Source: Pinibacter soli
GTDB lineage: Bacteria > Bacteroidota > Bacteroidia > Chitinophagales > Chitinophagaceae
Assembly (NCBI RefSeq): GCF_029961145.1
Contig: NZ_JASBRG010000002.1
Coordinates: forward strand, 62,001-126,000
Direction: 5' to 3'
Length of the DNA stretch: 64,000 bases
The position numbers were made by a program, and so were the translations under genes. The notes under the pieces are model-generated. The model searched no databases, was not told where the DNA came from, and saw nothing but the letters and a program-made list of their open reading frames with translations. Shown here piece by piece: positions 1-9,883 of this stretch (positions are counted from its first letter, which is position 1; each line of letters starts with the position of its first letter).

Positions 1-450
1 TATGCAGCGAAGAAATTTTTCCGCGATAACAAATTGACCGAATTGCCGATCATGATCAGCGGAACAATTACCGATGCCAGCGGAAGAACTTTGAGCGGAC
101 AAACGCTTGAAGCTTTTTACATTTCTGTTGCGCATGCCAATCCATTGAGCGTTGGTCTTAACTGTGCGTTGGGAGCGAGTGAAATGCGTCCTCACATTGA
201 GGAGCTTTCGCAAATAGCAAGCTGTTATGTATCTGCTTATCCAAATGCGGGTTTACCAAATGCAATGGGTGAGTATGACGAGCAACCGCACGAAACGGCT
301 CACTTCCTTGAAGACTGGGCGAAAGAAGGTTTCGTAAACATTGTTGGCGGCTGCTGTGGCACTACGCCTGATCACATCAAGCACATTGCTGATAATGTGA
401 GGAAGATGAAGCCTAGGGAATTGCCTGTGGTTGAATCAGCGTTAATTTGA
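1..450 (+). CDS. metH: Methionine synthase homocysteine S-methyltransferase module (5' truncated)
   Basis: The reading frame is open from the first base of the window, so only the C-terminal part is visible. It carries the zinc-ligand cysteines of the homocysteine S-methyltransferase barrel: one in [10 protein letters not shown] and the paired cysteines of [11 protein letters not shown] near the C-terminus. This module activates the homocysteine thiol so it can take a methyl group from methylcobalamin. It ends in a stop codon 85 bases before a separate gene for the folate, B12 and SAM modules. Methionine synthase is therefore encoded as two polypeptides here, an arrangement known in Bacteroidota. 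The true start lies upstream of the window. Confidence 0.92.
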   Translation, partial: YAAKKFFRDNKLTELPIMISGTITDASGRTLSGQTLEAFYISVAHANPLSVGLNCALGASEMRPHIEELSQIASCYVSAYPNAGLPNAMGEYDEQPHETAHFLEDWAKEGFVNIVGGCCGTTPDHIKHIADNVRKMKPRELPVVESALI

Positions 451-467
451 AAATTTGAAAACTGTAG

Positions 468-486
468 GGGCGAATCGCATTCGCCC
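468..486. repeat. Short GC-rich hairpin element, copy 1
   Basis: An 8-bp perfect stem (GGGCGAAT/ATTCGCCC) closes a 3-base loop. The reverse complement matches the element at 20710-20728 at 18 of 19 positions, so this is a dispersed repeat and not only a local hairpin. It lies between the two methionine synthase genes. Confidence 0.7.
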
Positions 487-500
487 GCTGACCAGTTTAA

Positions 501-530
501 TTATTAATTATTAATTATTAATTATTAATT
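501..530. repeat. Period-7 tandem repeat upstream of metH
   Basis: Four consecutive copies of TTATTAA plus two bases end five bases before the metH start codon. The tract occupies the position where a ribosome binding site would be and contains no purine-rich Shine-Dalgarno. Copy-number slippage here could alter spacing or translation of metH, which is an inference. Confidence 0.75.
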
Positions 531-535
531 ACTCA

Positions 536-3226
536 ATGAGTATCATTAAGCCTTACTTGCGTCTTTCCGGCCTTGAGCCTTTGGTTGTGCGACCTGAAAC
601 CAATTTTGTTAACGTGGGTGAAAGAACCAACGTAACAGGTTCCAAGAAGTTTGCACGTTTGATCAAAGAAGGGAACTATGAAGAGGCGTTAAGCGTTGCC
701 CGCCAGCAAGTGGAGAATGGCGCGCAGGTTTTGGATATCAACATGGATGATGCATTGCTTGACGGTGTACAGGCGATGACAACATACGTCAACCTTGTAC
801 AAAGTGAACCCGATATAGCGAAGATCCCTTTGATGATCGACTCCTCTAAGTTTTCCATTATTGAAGCAGGCTTGAAGTGCGCACAGGGAAGATGTATTGT
901 AAACTCCATTTCCATGAAGGAAGGAGAAGAAAAATTCATTGAACAGGCGTATGTGTGTAAAGACTTTGGTGCTGCTGTGATTGTAATGGCATTCGATGAA
1001 AAAGGCCAGGCAGATACGATGCAGCGCAAAGTAGAAATATCTGAGCGTGCCTATAAAATTCTTACAGAGCAGGTTGGTTTCAAACCAGAAGATATCATTT
1101 TCGATATCAACATTTTTGCCATCGCAACGGGTCTTGAAGAACACAACAACTACGGCGTTGACTTTATCGAAGCAACACGTATCATCAAACAGAAGTTTCC
1201 TTTAGTTAAAATAAGCGGTGGTGTAAGTAACTTGTCATTTTCTTTCAGAGGAAATGAGCCTGTGCGTGAAGCAATGCATGCTGTATTCCTGTACTATGCC
1301 ATTAAAGCAGGTATGGACATGGGTATTGTGAACGCGGGGGCTTTGATGGTATACGACGAAATTGAACCAGAGTTAAGAAATCTTTGCGAAGACGTTATTC
1401 TTAACCGCAATAACGACAACAACGAAGCAACTGATAAACTGATCACATTTGCCGAAACAGTTAAAAGCAAAGGCAAAGAAGAAAAGAAAGATGAAGCATG
1501 GAGAAGCGCACCTGTAGAAGAGCGCCTGAAACATGCACTTGTATTAGGTATCACAGATTACATTGATGCTGACACTGAAGAAGCAAGACAAAAATATCCA
1601 AAACCACTTGATGTAATTGAAGGTCCGCTGATGGCCGGCATGAACGTGGTGGGCGATTTGTTTGGTGCCGGTAAAATGTTCCTGCCGCAAGTCGTAAAGA
1701 GCGCACGTGTAATGAAAAAAAGCGTTGCTGTTCTTACCCCTTACATTGAAGAAGAGAAAAAGAGGAACCCGAAAACAAGCCAAGGCGGTGCCGCAAAAAT
1801 ATTGCTGGCAACGGTAAAAGGCGATGTGCACGATATCGGTAAAAATATTGTGGGTGTTGTGTTGGGTTGTAATGGCTATGACATTGTTGACCTTGGTGTA
1901 ATGGTTCCTACAGATAAAATTCTGGAAACTGCGCAAAAGGAAAACGCGGATATAATTGGTTTGAGTGGTTTGATTACTCCTTCGCTTGATGAAATGGTGC
2001 ACGTAGCAAAAGAGATGAAACGTCGCGGCATGAAGCAGCCTTTGCTCATTGGCGGCGCCACTACCTCACGCACACACACGGCTGTGAAAATCGCCCCTGA
2101 ATACCAGGAAGGTGTTGTGTATGTATTGGATGCTTCAAGAAGTGTAACAGTAGCGGGAAGCTTGCTGAACAGAGACCAGAAAGGAGATTTCCTTAATTCT
2201 ATCAGTAAAGAATATACCAAATTAAGAGACGACTTCGCGAACAAGAAAGTAGTGAAGACTTATCTTCCTTTTGGAGAAGCACAAAAGAATGTAACCAAAA
2301 TTGATTGGGACAACTACACTCCTCTTGCGCCTACTTTCACGGGCACAAAAGTGTTCGACAATTTCGACCTCGGTGAAATAGCTGAATACATTGACTGGGC
2401 ACCGTTCTTCATTGCATGGGAATTGGGCGGTCGCTTCCCGGATATTTTAACGGATGATGTAATCGGTAAAGAAGCAACCAAATTGTACAACGATGCAAAA
2501 GCGTTGTTGCAAAAAGTTATAGATGAGAAATGGCTATCAGCAAAAGGTGTTATTGGTTTCTGGCCGGCAACAAAAACAGCGCCAGATTCAGTGTTGGTTA
2601 CATCTCATACTAACGAACCTGTGAAGCTTGAATTTTTGCGCCAGCAAATTAAGAAAGCAGCTGATCAACCTAACTTCTCATTGGCAGACTATATTAAGCC
2701 TGCAGAGAAAGGCTCTGATTTCATGGGTGCATTCAGTGTGACCATTCAAGGTATCGAGCCACATATCAAGAAGTTTGAAGCCGAGCAGGATGATTATAAT
2801 AAGATCACTTTGCAGGCGCTTGCAGACAGACTTGTTGAGGCTTTTGCAGAGTGCCTGCATGAAAAAGTGCGTAAAGAATATTGGGGTTACGATAAGGGAG
2901 AAACATTAACAAACGAGGAGTTGATCAAGGAAAAATATGTAGGTATACGTCCGGCTCCGGGTTATCCTGCATGTCCTGACCATACCGAAAAATACAAGCT
3001 GTTTGACTTGTTGGGTGGAGAGTCTGTTACCGGCATTCATCTTACAGAATCACTGGCAATGTATCCTGCTGCCTCTGTTTGCGGCTGGTATTTTGCAAAT
3101 CCGGATAGCAAATATTTTGGCGTTGGTAAAATAGAAAAAGACCAGGTGGTTGACTACGCTGCGAGAAAAGGAATGGACCTGGAAGTAATTGAAAGATGGC
3201 TTAGTCCGATCCTCGAATATGCTTAG
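536..3226 (+). CDS. metH: Methionine synthase, folate/B12/SAM-binding modules
   Basis: Transfers the methyl group of 5-methyltetrahydrofolate through cobalamin to homocysteine. The 896-residue protein begins directly with the pterin-binding barrel ([14 protein letters not shown] near residue 26). Next come the helical cap and the cobalamin Rossmann domain with the axial histidine motif GDVHDIGKN around residue 430. The C-terminal reactivation domain has [15 protein letters not shown] around residue 806, which binds S-adenosylmethionine. The N-terminal homocysteine module is absent and is supplied by the gene just upstream, so the two probably form one operon and a two-subunit enzyme. I see no B12 or SAM riboswitch in the short gap. 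Confidence 0.97.
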   Translation: MSIIKPYLRLSGLEPLVVRPETNFVNVGERTNVTGSKKFARLIKEGNYEEALSVARQQVENGAQVLDINMDDALLDGVQAMTTYVNLVQSEPDIAKIPLMIDSSKFSIIEAGLKCAQGRCIVNSISMKEGEEKFIEQAYVCKDFGAAVIVMAFDEKGQADTMQRKVEISERAYKILTEQVGFKPEDIIFDINIFAIATGLEEHNNYGVDFIEATRIIKQKFPLVKISGGVSNLSFSFRGNEPVREAMHAVFLYYAIKAGMDMGIVNAGALMVYDEIEPELRNLCEDVILNRNNDNNEATDKLITFAETVKSKGKEEKKDEAWRSAPVEERLKHALVLGITDYIDADTEEARQKYPKPLDVIEGPLMAGMNVVGDLFGAGKMFLPQVVKSARVMKKSVAVLTPYIEEEKKRNPKTSQGGAAKILLATVKGDVHDIGKNIVGVVLGCNGYDIVDLGVMVPTDKILETAQKENADIIGLSGLITPSLDEMVHVAKEMKRRGMKQPLLIGGATTSRTHTAVKIAPEYQEGVVYVLDASRSVTVAGSLLNRDQKGDFLNSISKEYTKLRDDFANKKVVKTYLPFGEAQKNVTKIDWDNYTPLAPTFTGTKVFDNFDLGEIAEYIDWAPFFIAWELGGRFPDILTDDVIGKEATKLYNDAKALLQKVIDEKWLSAKGVIGFWPATKTAPDSVLVTSHTNEPVKLEFLRQQIKKAADQPNFSLADYIKPAEKGSDFMGAFSVTIQGIEPHIKKFEAEQDDYNKITLQALADRLVEAFAECLHEKVRKEYWGYDKGETLTNEELIKEKYVGIRPAPGYPACPDHTEKYKLFDLLGGESVTGIHLTESLAMYPAASVCGWYFANPDSKYFGVGKIEKDQVVDYAARKGMDLEVIERWLSPILEYA

Positions 3227-3242
3227 TTCTTTATATTAAATT

Positions 3243-3299
3243 GTACGATGTACGAGATTCGTTGTGGGGTAACCCCCTAATGAAATTCGTACATCGTAC
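3243..3299. repeat. Inverted repeat of the TACGATGTACGA family
   Basis: A 13-bp arm (GTACGATGTACGA) pairs with its reverse complement at 3287-3299. The loop contains a smaller GGGGTAACCCC hairpin. It lies between the convergent metH and AlkD-like genes and may act as a bidirectional terminator. Related sequences occur at 31757-31819 and near 33977. Confidence 0.75.
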
Positions 3300-3362
3300 T
3301 TCTTACAAAATCTTGTTAGTGTAGCTTAGTGCACCTAAGTGCATTAGTGGTGAATATCTCTC

Positions 3363-4037
3363 TTACGCATGTTTCAGCGCTTCGCGCTTTGTTAAATTAG
3401 ATACCTTAGTTTCTTCTACAAACTTCTGTACAGCCTTCATATTGTGACGAGCGTATTGTCTCAATGCCCAGCCCATGCCTTTCTGAATAAAAAATTCTTT
3501 CGAATCAGTCAAAGCCTTGCAGTGCTTAAAGAGGAGATGCTCATCTGTTTTTAATTTGTATTGCAATTGAAAGATCATGCTTACACGCTGCAGCCACATG
3601 TTATTTGACTTGTTCCATCGTGCAGTTACCTTTTGTGTTTGTTTGGGAAATAATACAAAATAATTACCTGCCCATTCGGTAGCAATAGCATCGACCGAGT
3701 CCCACCAGCTTTTTGTTGTAATGCAATGTTCTATTAATTCCAGAAAATCTTCTTTCCATTGCTTTTTCATTTTTGCTGCGAGCTCAATGGCGATGTATTG
3801 CCATTCTCGCTGAGGCTGTTGCCACATCCATTTTATAAGAGCGGGCAACGCTTCGTATGAAGGAAGAGATTGAGCAATAATAAATTCTTTGAAAATCATC
3901 CTTCTCTCCGGGGTTTTCAAACCATAGTAAGAAAACATGTTGCGCATGTAAGCAGACTGGCCCTCTGCGATTGCTTTGTTTGCGTTTTCTTCGAATAACT
4001 CTTGTAACGGCTGGAGGTATGGAGGCGTTTTTTTCAT
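3363..4037 (-). CDS. DNA alkylation repair protein (AlkD-like HEAT-repeat glycosylase)
   Basis: A 224-residue protein of the AlkD family, HEAT-like helical repeats that remove positively charged alkylated bases such as N3-methyladenine and N7-methylguanine. The family signatures are visible: the central KSWWDSVDAIATEWAG segment with the catalytic-type aspartate, and the C-terminal QKGMGWALRQYARHN segment with the tryptophan and arginine that hold the backbone. Length fits the family. It is a single gene flanked by palindromic intergenic repeats on both sides, with no evident operon partner. Assignment to the family is firm; substrate is inferred. Confidence 0.88.
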   Translation of the reverse strand: MKKTPPYLQPLQELFEENANKAIAEGQSAYMRNMFSYYGLKTPERRMIFKEFIIAQSLPSYEALPALIKWMWQQPQREWQYIAIELAAKMKKQWKEDFLELIEHCITTKSWWDSVDAIATEWAGNYFVLFPKQTQKVTARWNKSNNMWLQRVSMIFQLQYKLKTDEHLLFKHCKALTDSKEFFIQKGMGWALRQYARHNMKAVQKFVEETKVSNLTKREALKHA

Positions 4038-4066
4038 GCTTCGGTTTTTAGCAATGCTAAAGTTTT

Positions 4067-4199
4067 TTTAACCGCAAAGCCCACAAAGTTTGCGCAAAGA
4101 AAACGAAGAAAGATCAATAATAAATTTCTTCGTTTTCTTTGCGCCTTACCAATTCACTCTTAATTAGAATTTACCTCCTTTGCGCTCTTTGCGGTTAAA
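4067..4199. repeat. Long inverted repeat of the CGCAAAG word family
   Basis: The inner 20-bp perfect stem is 4092-4111 with 4125-4144. An outer 13-bp stem pairs TTTAACCGCAAAG (4067-4079) with CTTTGCGGTTAAA (4187-4199). A similar element with the same TTTAACCGCAAAG start lies at 37110-37214. It sits upstream of the AlkD-like gene and downstream of the PKD protein gene. Confidence 0.8.
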
Positions 4200-4233
4200 A
4201 TAAATTGCGTTCTTGAGAAACGACGCAGAGCAT

Positions 4234-7200
4234 CTACCGTATAATCACCACAGTTCCTTTTCTTGTAAATATCTCTCCGCTGTCGCACTCTGCTTCTACG
4301 AAGTAAACGTAAGTGCCGGATTCAACAAAGTTGCCATTTACCTTTCCATCCCATGCAGCGTTCAGGTCGCCTATCTGGAAATTGCTTCTCTCAAAAATAA
4401 TATCTCCCCAGCGACTGAAAATTTGGAAATGTTTTATTTGTTTAATGCCCTTTCCTTTCAAATTAAAAAGATCGTTTTTGCCATCATTGTTTGGCGTGAA
4501 GGCGTTTGGAACAAATAATCCTTCTGAGCAAACAAGTTTTATATTGAGTGTATCGGCTGCTTTGCAACCAAACTGTGTTTGACCAACCACTATGTACGTC
4601 ATATTCTCACGCGGTGCCGCGACAGGCGACTCACAATTTGAACAACTCAAATAGGTCGAAGGCAACCATAACCATTTCACAACATCATTGCTTCCTGTTG
4701 CCATCAAATTAACGGTATTGCCTGTAGGCAATTGAATGTCGGCGCCGGCATTTACTGTTGGCAGAGGCTTCACGTCAACGGTTATTTTGCTCTGGCTTGT
4801 AAAACAATGATGCGCATCAGTTCCGGTCACTATGTAAGTTGTAGGAACCAAAGGCGTTACAATCGGATGATTGCTTGTTATGTCATTCAAGCCGTTTCCT
4901 GTCCACACATATGTAGCAGCTCCGCTTACCGGCAATTCAATACTGCTTCCTTTACATACAAATGAATTTGCAGGAACAGTTAAAGTAAATGGCTGCACAA
5001 CAGTTATCAATGTCGAATCAGCACTGGTACAACCAAACGCATTCGTTGTTTTTACTTTGTATAAGGTTGTAGTAAGAGGACTAACATTCGGCGATGCCTG
5101 CCCACTATTGCCTTGTGCTACATCCGGTGTCCAAGCAAACTGGGTTCCATCGTGTGCATTTAATTGAATTGTTTTACCCAAACATATCGTTGAATCCTTT
5201 GGTTGAAGATTTATCTTAGGGCTTGTATGAATGACAATCGTGTGATTGCTTGTATCACTACAACCATCTTTACTTACAATCAATGAAACGCTGTATGAGT
5301 TTGCTACATGATACGAATGCGAAGGATTTTGTACAGCGCTGTCTTTCCCATCTGCAAATGTCCATGCCCATTTTACACCTTGCAGGTCTGCAGATCCTTT
5401 GAACAAAAGATTCGCATCTTCACAACCATAATCAGGTGCATTGATATTTCCTTTTGGCCTATGTACAACAACTACAGTGTCTTTAAACTGCTTTTCACAG
5501 CCATATAATGTTTTTACATCCAGCACCACTGCGTATTTGCCCAGCCTGTTAAAATCAAATTGAGGACTGCTTACTGCAGAAGTATCTTGTGCGACACCTG
5601 TTCCAAAATTCCATTTGTAACTCAACGGTTGTTGCAGCACATCTCCTGAATAACTTTTCACATTTGGCATAAAGCTTACTACTCCGGAATCGCAAATCAC
5701 TACAGGGGATTTGGAAAAACCAGCATTCAAAGAATCGATTATAATTTGCGTATCAATTTCAGAAGTCGAAGCGCAATTGCTTCCATCTTTTAGAAGCAGC
5801 GCCGGCGTGTAAGAACCAACGCTGTTATATGTATGAACAGCAAATGTGTCGGTAGTTTGCACCGTATTACCGTCGCCAAAATCCCAGGTATAAGAAGTCG
5901 AATTTTTTACCACGGCACTTAACGTTATTTTTTGTTGCCTGCATCCGTATGTTATATCTGCTGAAAGTATTGCATAGGGACCTTTTACTTCAATGGTTTG
6001 CACGGATGAGTCCAAGGAATTATTATTTCCGTAAGCATAAAGAATTACGGTATATATACCGGCGTTTTGATAAGTATGTTTCGGATTAGGAAGATTATCA
6101 GCCGTGCTGCCATCGCCAAAGTCCCATGAAATGCTGTTTGCAAATTGCGACTTGTTGCTAAACGTGGCTACAAGCGGCGGGCAGGAATTATTGTTCAGGT
6201 AAGCTGTAGTAAAATCAAATGCAGCGGTAACATATTTTATTCCGATTATTTTCGTAGCCGTGTCCGAGCATCCGGATGTGACGTTTGTGGCAACCAACGT
6301 TACAGTATCCACGCCCACCTTACCATAATACTTCTGAGGATTGTAAGTAAAATTATCAGTAGTGTGATCATAAGTAAATGTCCACTTGAATTTATACCCG
6401 TTTAAGTAAGGGTAGTTAACTATTTTGTTATTGAAACTAACGAAGGTATTTGGTTGAACAACATCAGGATAATAAGAGAAATCAGTTTGCGGGCCGCTTA
6501 CTGTGGCACTTCTATAATAGAGCGGTGTGGAAGCAGAACAGCCTTCAGCATCTGTTACTTTCAGTGAAACAGGATAACTACCTGGCTGCGTGTAAGTATG
6601 AGAGAGATCATCGTTGCTTGTCTGCACAACTGTATTCCCATCACCAAGATCCCACTCCCATTTTGTTATCGCGATATTATCAGATGTTGTGGAAGCGTCT
6701 TCAAAAACAACTGGCGATTTCAAACAGACAAGATCGTTTTTAATAGAGAACGCCGCCGTTGGTCCTTTAATTTTCAGAGGCACATAATTGGTCGTATCTG
6801 TACAACCTAAATTAGCTTCACTTACAATTAAACGTAATCCTTTTTTTGTAACATCAAAGCCGTTGATATCGCCGGTAAATCCTGTTTTCCAGGCATTCGG
6901 ATAAGTGGGATAGTTAGCTGTCACATTTGCAAGAGAACCGTCCAGGTATTCCCAACGGTATAAGTAGTAGTTGTATCCCAAATAATCAGGAGTGGGATTT
7001 TCTTCAAGATTTGCAAGTGTCCCTTTTAAAGTTCCGCTGGCGCAAACTTCGGGCAGTTCTACAGAAAGTTTAGGTTGCTGCTTTAAAAGCACAAAGGTGT
7101 TTACAGAATCTTTTACTGTACAGTTGCCATTCGTTGACGTCAACACAGTGAGATACTTTCCCGTCTTTGTGTACTCGTGTTGTATTTTGGGTTGATCAGC

Positions 7201-9159
7201 TGAAAGATCAATAGCTGGTGAACCATCACCAAAATCCCACGACCATGTAAGTGCCTTCTTTGATGTTTGCGAAAATGTAACCAACCCTCGTGTGCCATCG
7301 CATGTATTTTTTACTCCACTGATTTTGGGAAACGGCGGAGATACTTTTATGTAATCAGTTTTTGTAATGGTGTCACTACACTGCCCGTTGAAGGCGATCA
7401 GCTTTACGGTGAAAGTTTTATCATCATAATATTGATGTCTTGTAGTGAATTCACTTGTAAAGTTTATGGGTGTACCATCACCAAAATCCCAGCGAAAGTT
7501 ATTTGCATAGCCTACTGTGTTATTTGTAAAAGTAACAATGGTGTTTCCGCAAATATCAGTAGGCGCACTAAAATCAGCTTTCGGTTTTTCTCTTACATAA
7601 ACAATTGTATTTGCAGTTCCCGTACACTTCCCTTTCGTAGTATAGGTAAGCACTATATTAAACTGTCCTATTGAATCAAAGACATGTTGAGGCAGCTTAT
7701 CAGTTGATTGCTTACCGTCGCCAAAGTCCCAATTGTATGTCGCAATTTGATCTGCTGCTGAAGTCATGAAATTCACTCTCAATCCGGGGCATCCTTCAAA
7801 CACATCGGAACCAATGCTCACATAGGGCTTAAATAAATTTAGTGTTTTGTTGATCGTACTGCTACAACCATTTGCATTTGTTATCAGAAGCCCTACGGTA
7901 TAGTATCCATCTGTGTTATATGTGTACGATGGTTGCTTCTCTGTTGACGTTGCCCCGTTGGCTCCGAAATACCATTTCCTTGAAACGATGTTGCTGGACG
8001 TGTCATTGAACTGAACAGTAACAGGCGTTCCGCAAACGCCATCTGCATCGAATGTAAAGCCACCAACAGGGCCCGGATTAACTTTAATTTTTTTAGATGC
8101 GGAAGCTGCACACGTTCCATACATATTTATTAATGTTACAATGGCGTCTCCTGCATTTTGGAATTTATAAGTAAAATTCGATCCTGCATTTTCAAACCTC
8201 TGCCCGTCCGCCTCCCAAATCGTTGCTGTACTTCCTGCCGTGCTTATATCTTTGAATGTAGCGTCTGCGAATTGACAGGCAGTCGCCGGTGCATCAAAAT
8301 CGATATTAAAATTTGCAACGTTTACCTGCTGCGTATCGCTGACTGATTTGCAACCATCACTATTAGCAACTTTTAAAACCGCGGGATAAGCACCTTTTTT
8401 TCCGTAAACGTGTGAAGGATCTTTATCATCAGATGACTTACCGTCCCCAAAGTCCCAATTGTAACTTAGCGCTCCGGTACCGCTTGTTTTGTTGGTAAAT
8501 TGTACGTTTTCACTTACATCACAATACACTGCTTTATTTACTGAAAATGAGGCCTTCAACGAAGCCTTTACTTCTACAAGATTTTTTTCCAGGCTCGTAT
8601 AGCAGCCGTAGCTGTTTGTTACCGTAAGCCCAACTGTTGGTTTTTGAGCAAAATTATATGTATGCGTTACCTGCTGATAAGTGCTTCCTTTTTGTACGTT
8701 ACCATCTCCGAAATCCCAGAAATAATCGGAAATAGAACCATCCCCAGCGGAGGAGTTGCTTGTGAACTTTGCGTCAAACGGTGCGCAGCCTTTGACATCA
8801 GGTGTCGTAAAATCAACGGTTGGTTTTTTGTAAACGGTTATTTGTTTGCTGGCCTCAGAAGTCTTGCCCCCATCGGTAACCGTTAGTTTGATTGTATAGG
8901 TTTTTTCAATCCTGTAGATAGCGCTTGCTCCATCAGAATTGGCAGAGATATTTCCATTGCCCAGATTCCAGGAATATGTTGCGTTTGCAGATGCGCCGGT
9001 AGTAGTGTTTATGCAGGCGATCGTAAGAGGAGAACAGCCACCAATTTTGTCAACCGTGAAGTCTGCTTTAAGCTGTGCCCACGACGATTTGCTGAAAAAA
9101 ATCAGAGCAATGGTTACAAAAAAGCATAATGATTTTTTTACTTCAGAGTTTGAAAGCAT
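4234..9159 (-). CDS. Giant PKD-repeat surface protein with T9SS type B sorting domain
   Basis: A 1641-residue secreted protein. It starts with a Sec signal peptide ending near SSWAQ. About fifteen PKD-like beta-sandwich repeats follow, recognisable by WDFGDG-type cores; several are degenerate, for example IWEADG and FKWTFTYD. Three further Ig-like segments (FAWTPD, YVWTGNG, WLWLPSTYL) lead to the C-terminal gliding-motility/T9SS type B domain, seen as VPNAFTPNNDGKNDLF, then FSRWGDIIFE, then a terminal GTVVIIR. Such proteins are exported through the type IX system and displayed on the surface as adhesins or matrix components. There is no enzymatic domain. The ligand is unknown. It is probably monocistronic, flanked by palindromic repeats. 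Confidence 0.93.
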   Translation of the reverse strand: MLSNSEVKKSLCFFVTIALIFFSKSSWAQLKADFTVDKIGGCSPLTIACINTTTGASANATYSWNLGNGNISANSDGASAIYRIEKTYTIKLTVTDGGKTSEASKQITVYKKPTVDFTTPDVKGCAPFDAKFTSNSSAGDGSISDYFWDFGDGNVQKGSTYQQVTHTYNFAQKPTVGLTVTNSYGCYTSLEKNLVEVKASLKASFSVNKAVYCDVSENVQFTNKTSGTGALSYNWDFGDGKSSDDKDPSHVYGKKGAYPAVLKVANSDGCKSVSDTQQVNVANFNIDFDAPATACQFADATFKDISTAGSTATIWEADGQRFENAGSNFTYKFQNAGDAIVTLINMYGTCAASASKKIKVNPGPVGGFTFDADGVCGTPVTVQFNDTSSNIVSRKWYFGANGATSTEKQPSYTYNTDGYYTVGLLITNANGCSSTINKTLNLFKPYVSIGSDVFEGCPGLRVNFMTSAADQIATYNWDFGDGKQSTDKLPQHVFDSIGQFNIVLTYTTKGKCTGTANTIVYVREKPKADFSAPTDICGNTIVTFTNNTVGYANNFRWDFGDGTPINFTSEFTTRHQYYDDKTFTVKLIAFNGQCSDTITKTDYIKVSPPFPKISGVKNTCDGTRGLVTFSQTSKKALTWSWDFGDGSPAIDLSADQPKIQHEYTKTGKYLTVLTSTNGNCTVKDSVNTFVLLKQQPKLSVELPEVCASGTLKGTLANLEENPTPDYLGYNYYLYRWEYLDGSLANVTANYPTYPNAWKTGFTGDINGFDVTKKGLRLIVSEANLGCTDTTNYVPLKIKGPTAAFSIKNDLVCLKSPVVFEDASTTSDNIAITKWEWDLGDGNTVVQTSNDDLSHTYTQPGSYPVSLKVTDAEGCSASTPLYYRSATVSGPQTDFSYYPDVVQPNTFVSFNNKIVNYPYLNGYKFKWTFTYDHTTDNFTYNPQKYYGKVGVDTVTLVATNVTSGCSDTATKIIGIKYVTAAFDFTTAYLNNNSCPPLVATFSNKSQFANSISWDFGDGSTADNLPNPKHTYQNAGIYTVILYAYGNNNSLDSSVQTIEVKGPYAILSADITYGCRQQKITLSAVVKNSTSYTWDFGDGNTVQTTDTFAVHTYNSVGSYTPALLLKDGSNCASTSEIDTQIIIDSLNAGFSKSPVVICDSGVVSFMPNVKSYSGDVLQQPLSYKWNFGTGVAQDTSAVSSPQFDFNRLGKYAVVLDVKTLYGCEKQFKDTVVVVHRPKGNINAPDYGCEDANLLFKGSADLQGVKWAWTFADGKDSAVQNPSHSYHVANSYSVSLIVSKDGCSDTSNHTIVIHTSPKINLQPKDSTICLGKTIQLNAHDGTQFAWTPDVAQGNSGQASPNVSPLTTTLYKVKTTNAFGCTSADSTLITVVQPFTLTVPANSFVCKGSSIELPVSGAATYVWTGNGLNDITSNHPIVTPLVPTTYIVTGTDAHHCFTSQSKITVDVKPLPTVNAGADIQLPTGNTVNLMATGSNDVVKWLWLPSTYLSCSNCESPVAAPRENMTYIVVGQTQFGCKAADTLNIKLVCSEGLFVPNAFTPNNDGKNDLFNLKGKGIKQIKHFQIFSRWGDIIFERSNFQIGDLNAAWDGKVNGNFVESGTYVYFVEAECDSGEIFTRKGTVVIIR

Positions 9160-9279
9160 TGGCCATAAACAGTATGTCGGTTAGCTACTAATTTTAACCT
9201 CTCATCTGTAATTTACTCTTTGCTTTTCAGATTTTCAACGATCGATCGAATAATATGTTTAAAAAAAATAATATCAACA

Positions 9280-9738
9280 TTACCAATTACCCATCTGTTC
9301 AGGCACAATGCGGTCCATATGTTTATCATCAATAGCGTGTTCTTTCCAGAACGGATCATACCTTACAAAGAAAGATAACCACATAGAACGGGATAATCGC
9401 ATAAGGTAAGGTTGCATAATAGCGAGGAGTACGGCATTAAAACCAAGCCACCAGAAAAAGCGTGAGTCGTCCAGAGAGAAGCCTATAAACAGCCACCATA
9501 CAGCAAAAGAGATGCCACAAACCATTAATGCCAGCGCATAACTTACATAGCCTGTTCCATAATAAAACCCTACTTCTATTTCTGTCGGCTGTTTGCAAAC
9601 GGGGCACAATGAGTTCATCTTCATACAGGTTTTTAGTTTGTATGGATTTTTTTCTATGAACATATCACCTTGCCTGCACCGGGGACATTTACAAGTAAGC
9701 GTACTCCACAGGTATCCCGGACTTTTTTGCTGGCTCAT
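9280..9738 (-). CDS. DUF983 family membrane protein
   Basis: I start at the methionine of MSQQKSPGYLWS, giving 152 residues; a longer frame reaching 9861 would run through an intergenic repeat and looks artefactual. The N-terminus has two zinc-ribbon-like cysteine pairs (CKCPRC and CPVC). Two hydrophobic segments follow (around YVSYALALMVCGISFAVWW and FNAVLLAIMQPYLM), matching DUF983. Its function is not established. A TACCTTTG box at 9755-9762 lies 16 bases before the start, suggesting its own promoter. It follows murF on the same strand. Confidence 0.85.
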   Translation of the reverse strand: MSQQKSPGYLWSTLTCKCPRCRQGDMFIEKNPYKLKTCMKMNSLCPVCKQPTEIEVGFYYGTGYVSYALALMVCGISFAVWWLFIGFSLDDSRFFWWLGFNAVLLAIMQPYLMRLSRSMWLSFFVRYDPFWKEHAIDDKHMDRIVPEQMGNW

Positions 9739-9754
9739 ATCGCTCGAATTTTGG

Positions 9755-9762
9755 CAAAGGTA
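9755..9762 (-). promoter_or_regulatory. Candidate -7 box for the DUF983 gene
   Basis: TACCTTTG matches the Bacteroidota TAnnTTTG -7 consensus, 16 bases upstream of the ATG. No clear -33 TTG is visible at the expected spacing. Confidence 0.45.
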
Positions 9763-9826
9763 CGGAATATGGAAGTTGTTCGTTGTTAGTTGATAGTTGT
9801 CAGGGGCGTCTGGAAAAGGCTTTAAT

Positions 9827-9883
9827 AATTGAAAATTGAAAATGAAGCTCGGGAAAACCATTTACAACTTTCAATTTTCAATT
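9827..9883. repeat. Inverted repeat of the AATTGAAAATTG word family
   Basis: AATTGAAAATTGAAA (9827-9841) pairs with TTTCAATTTTCAATT (9869-9883), immediately 3' of the murF stop codon. Similar words flank obg and the Fur-type gene. It probably terminates murF transcripts. Confidence 0.7.

Noticed and set aside
450-535. Cobalamin or SAM riboswitch before metH
   Set aside because: The gap is too short and contains only a hairpin element and a TTATTAA tandem repeat.
689-1144. Overlapping minus-strand frames inside metH
   Set aside because: Low-complexity Phe/Cys/His-rich translations with no domain, opposite a strongly conserved gene.
9739-9861. Upstream extension of the DUF983 gene
   Set aside because: The extra 41 residues are translated intergenic words; the methionine of MSQQKSPGYL follows a TACCTTTG box.
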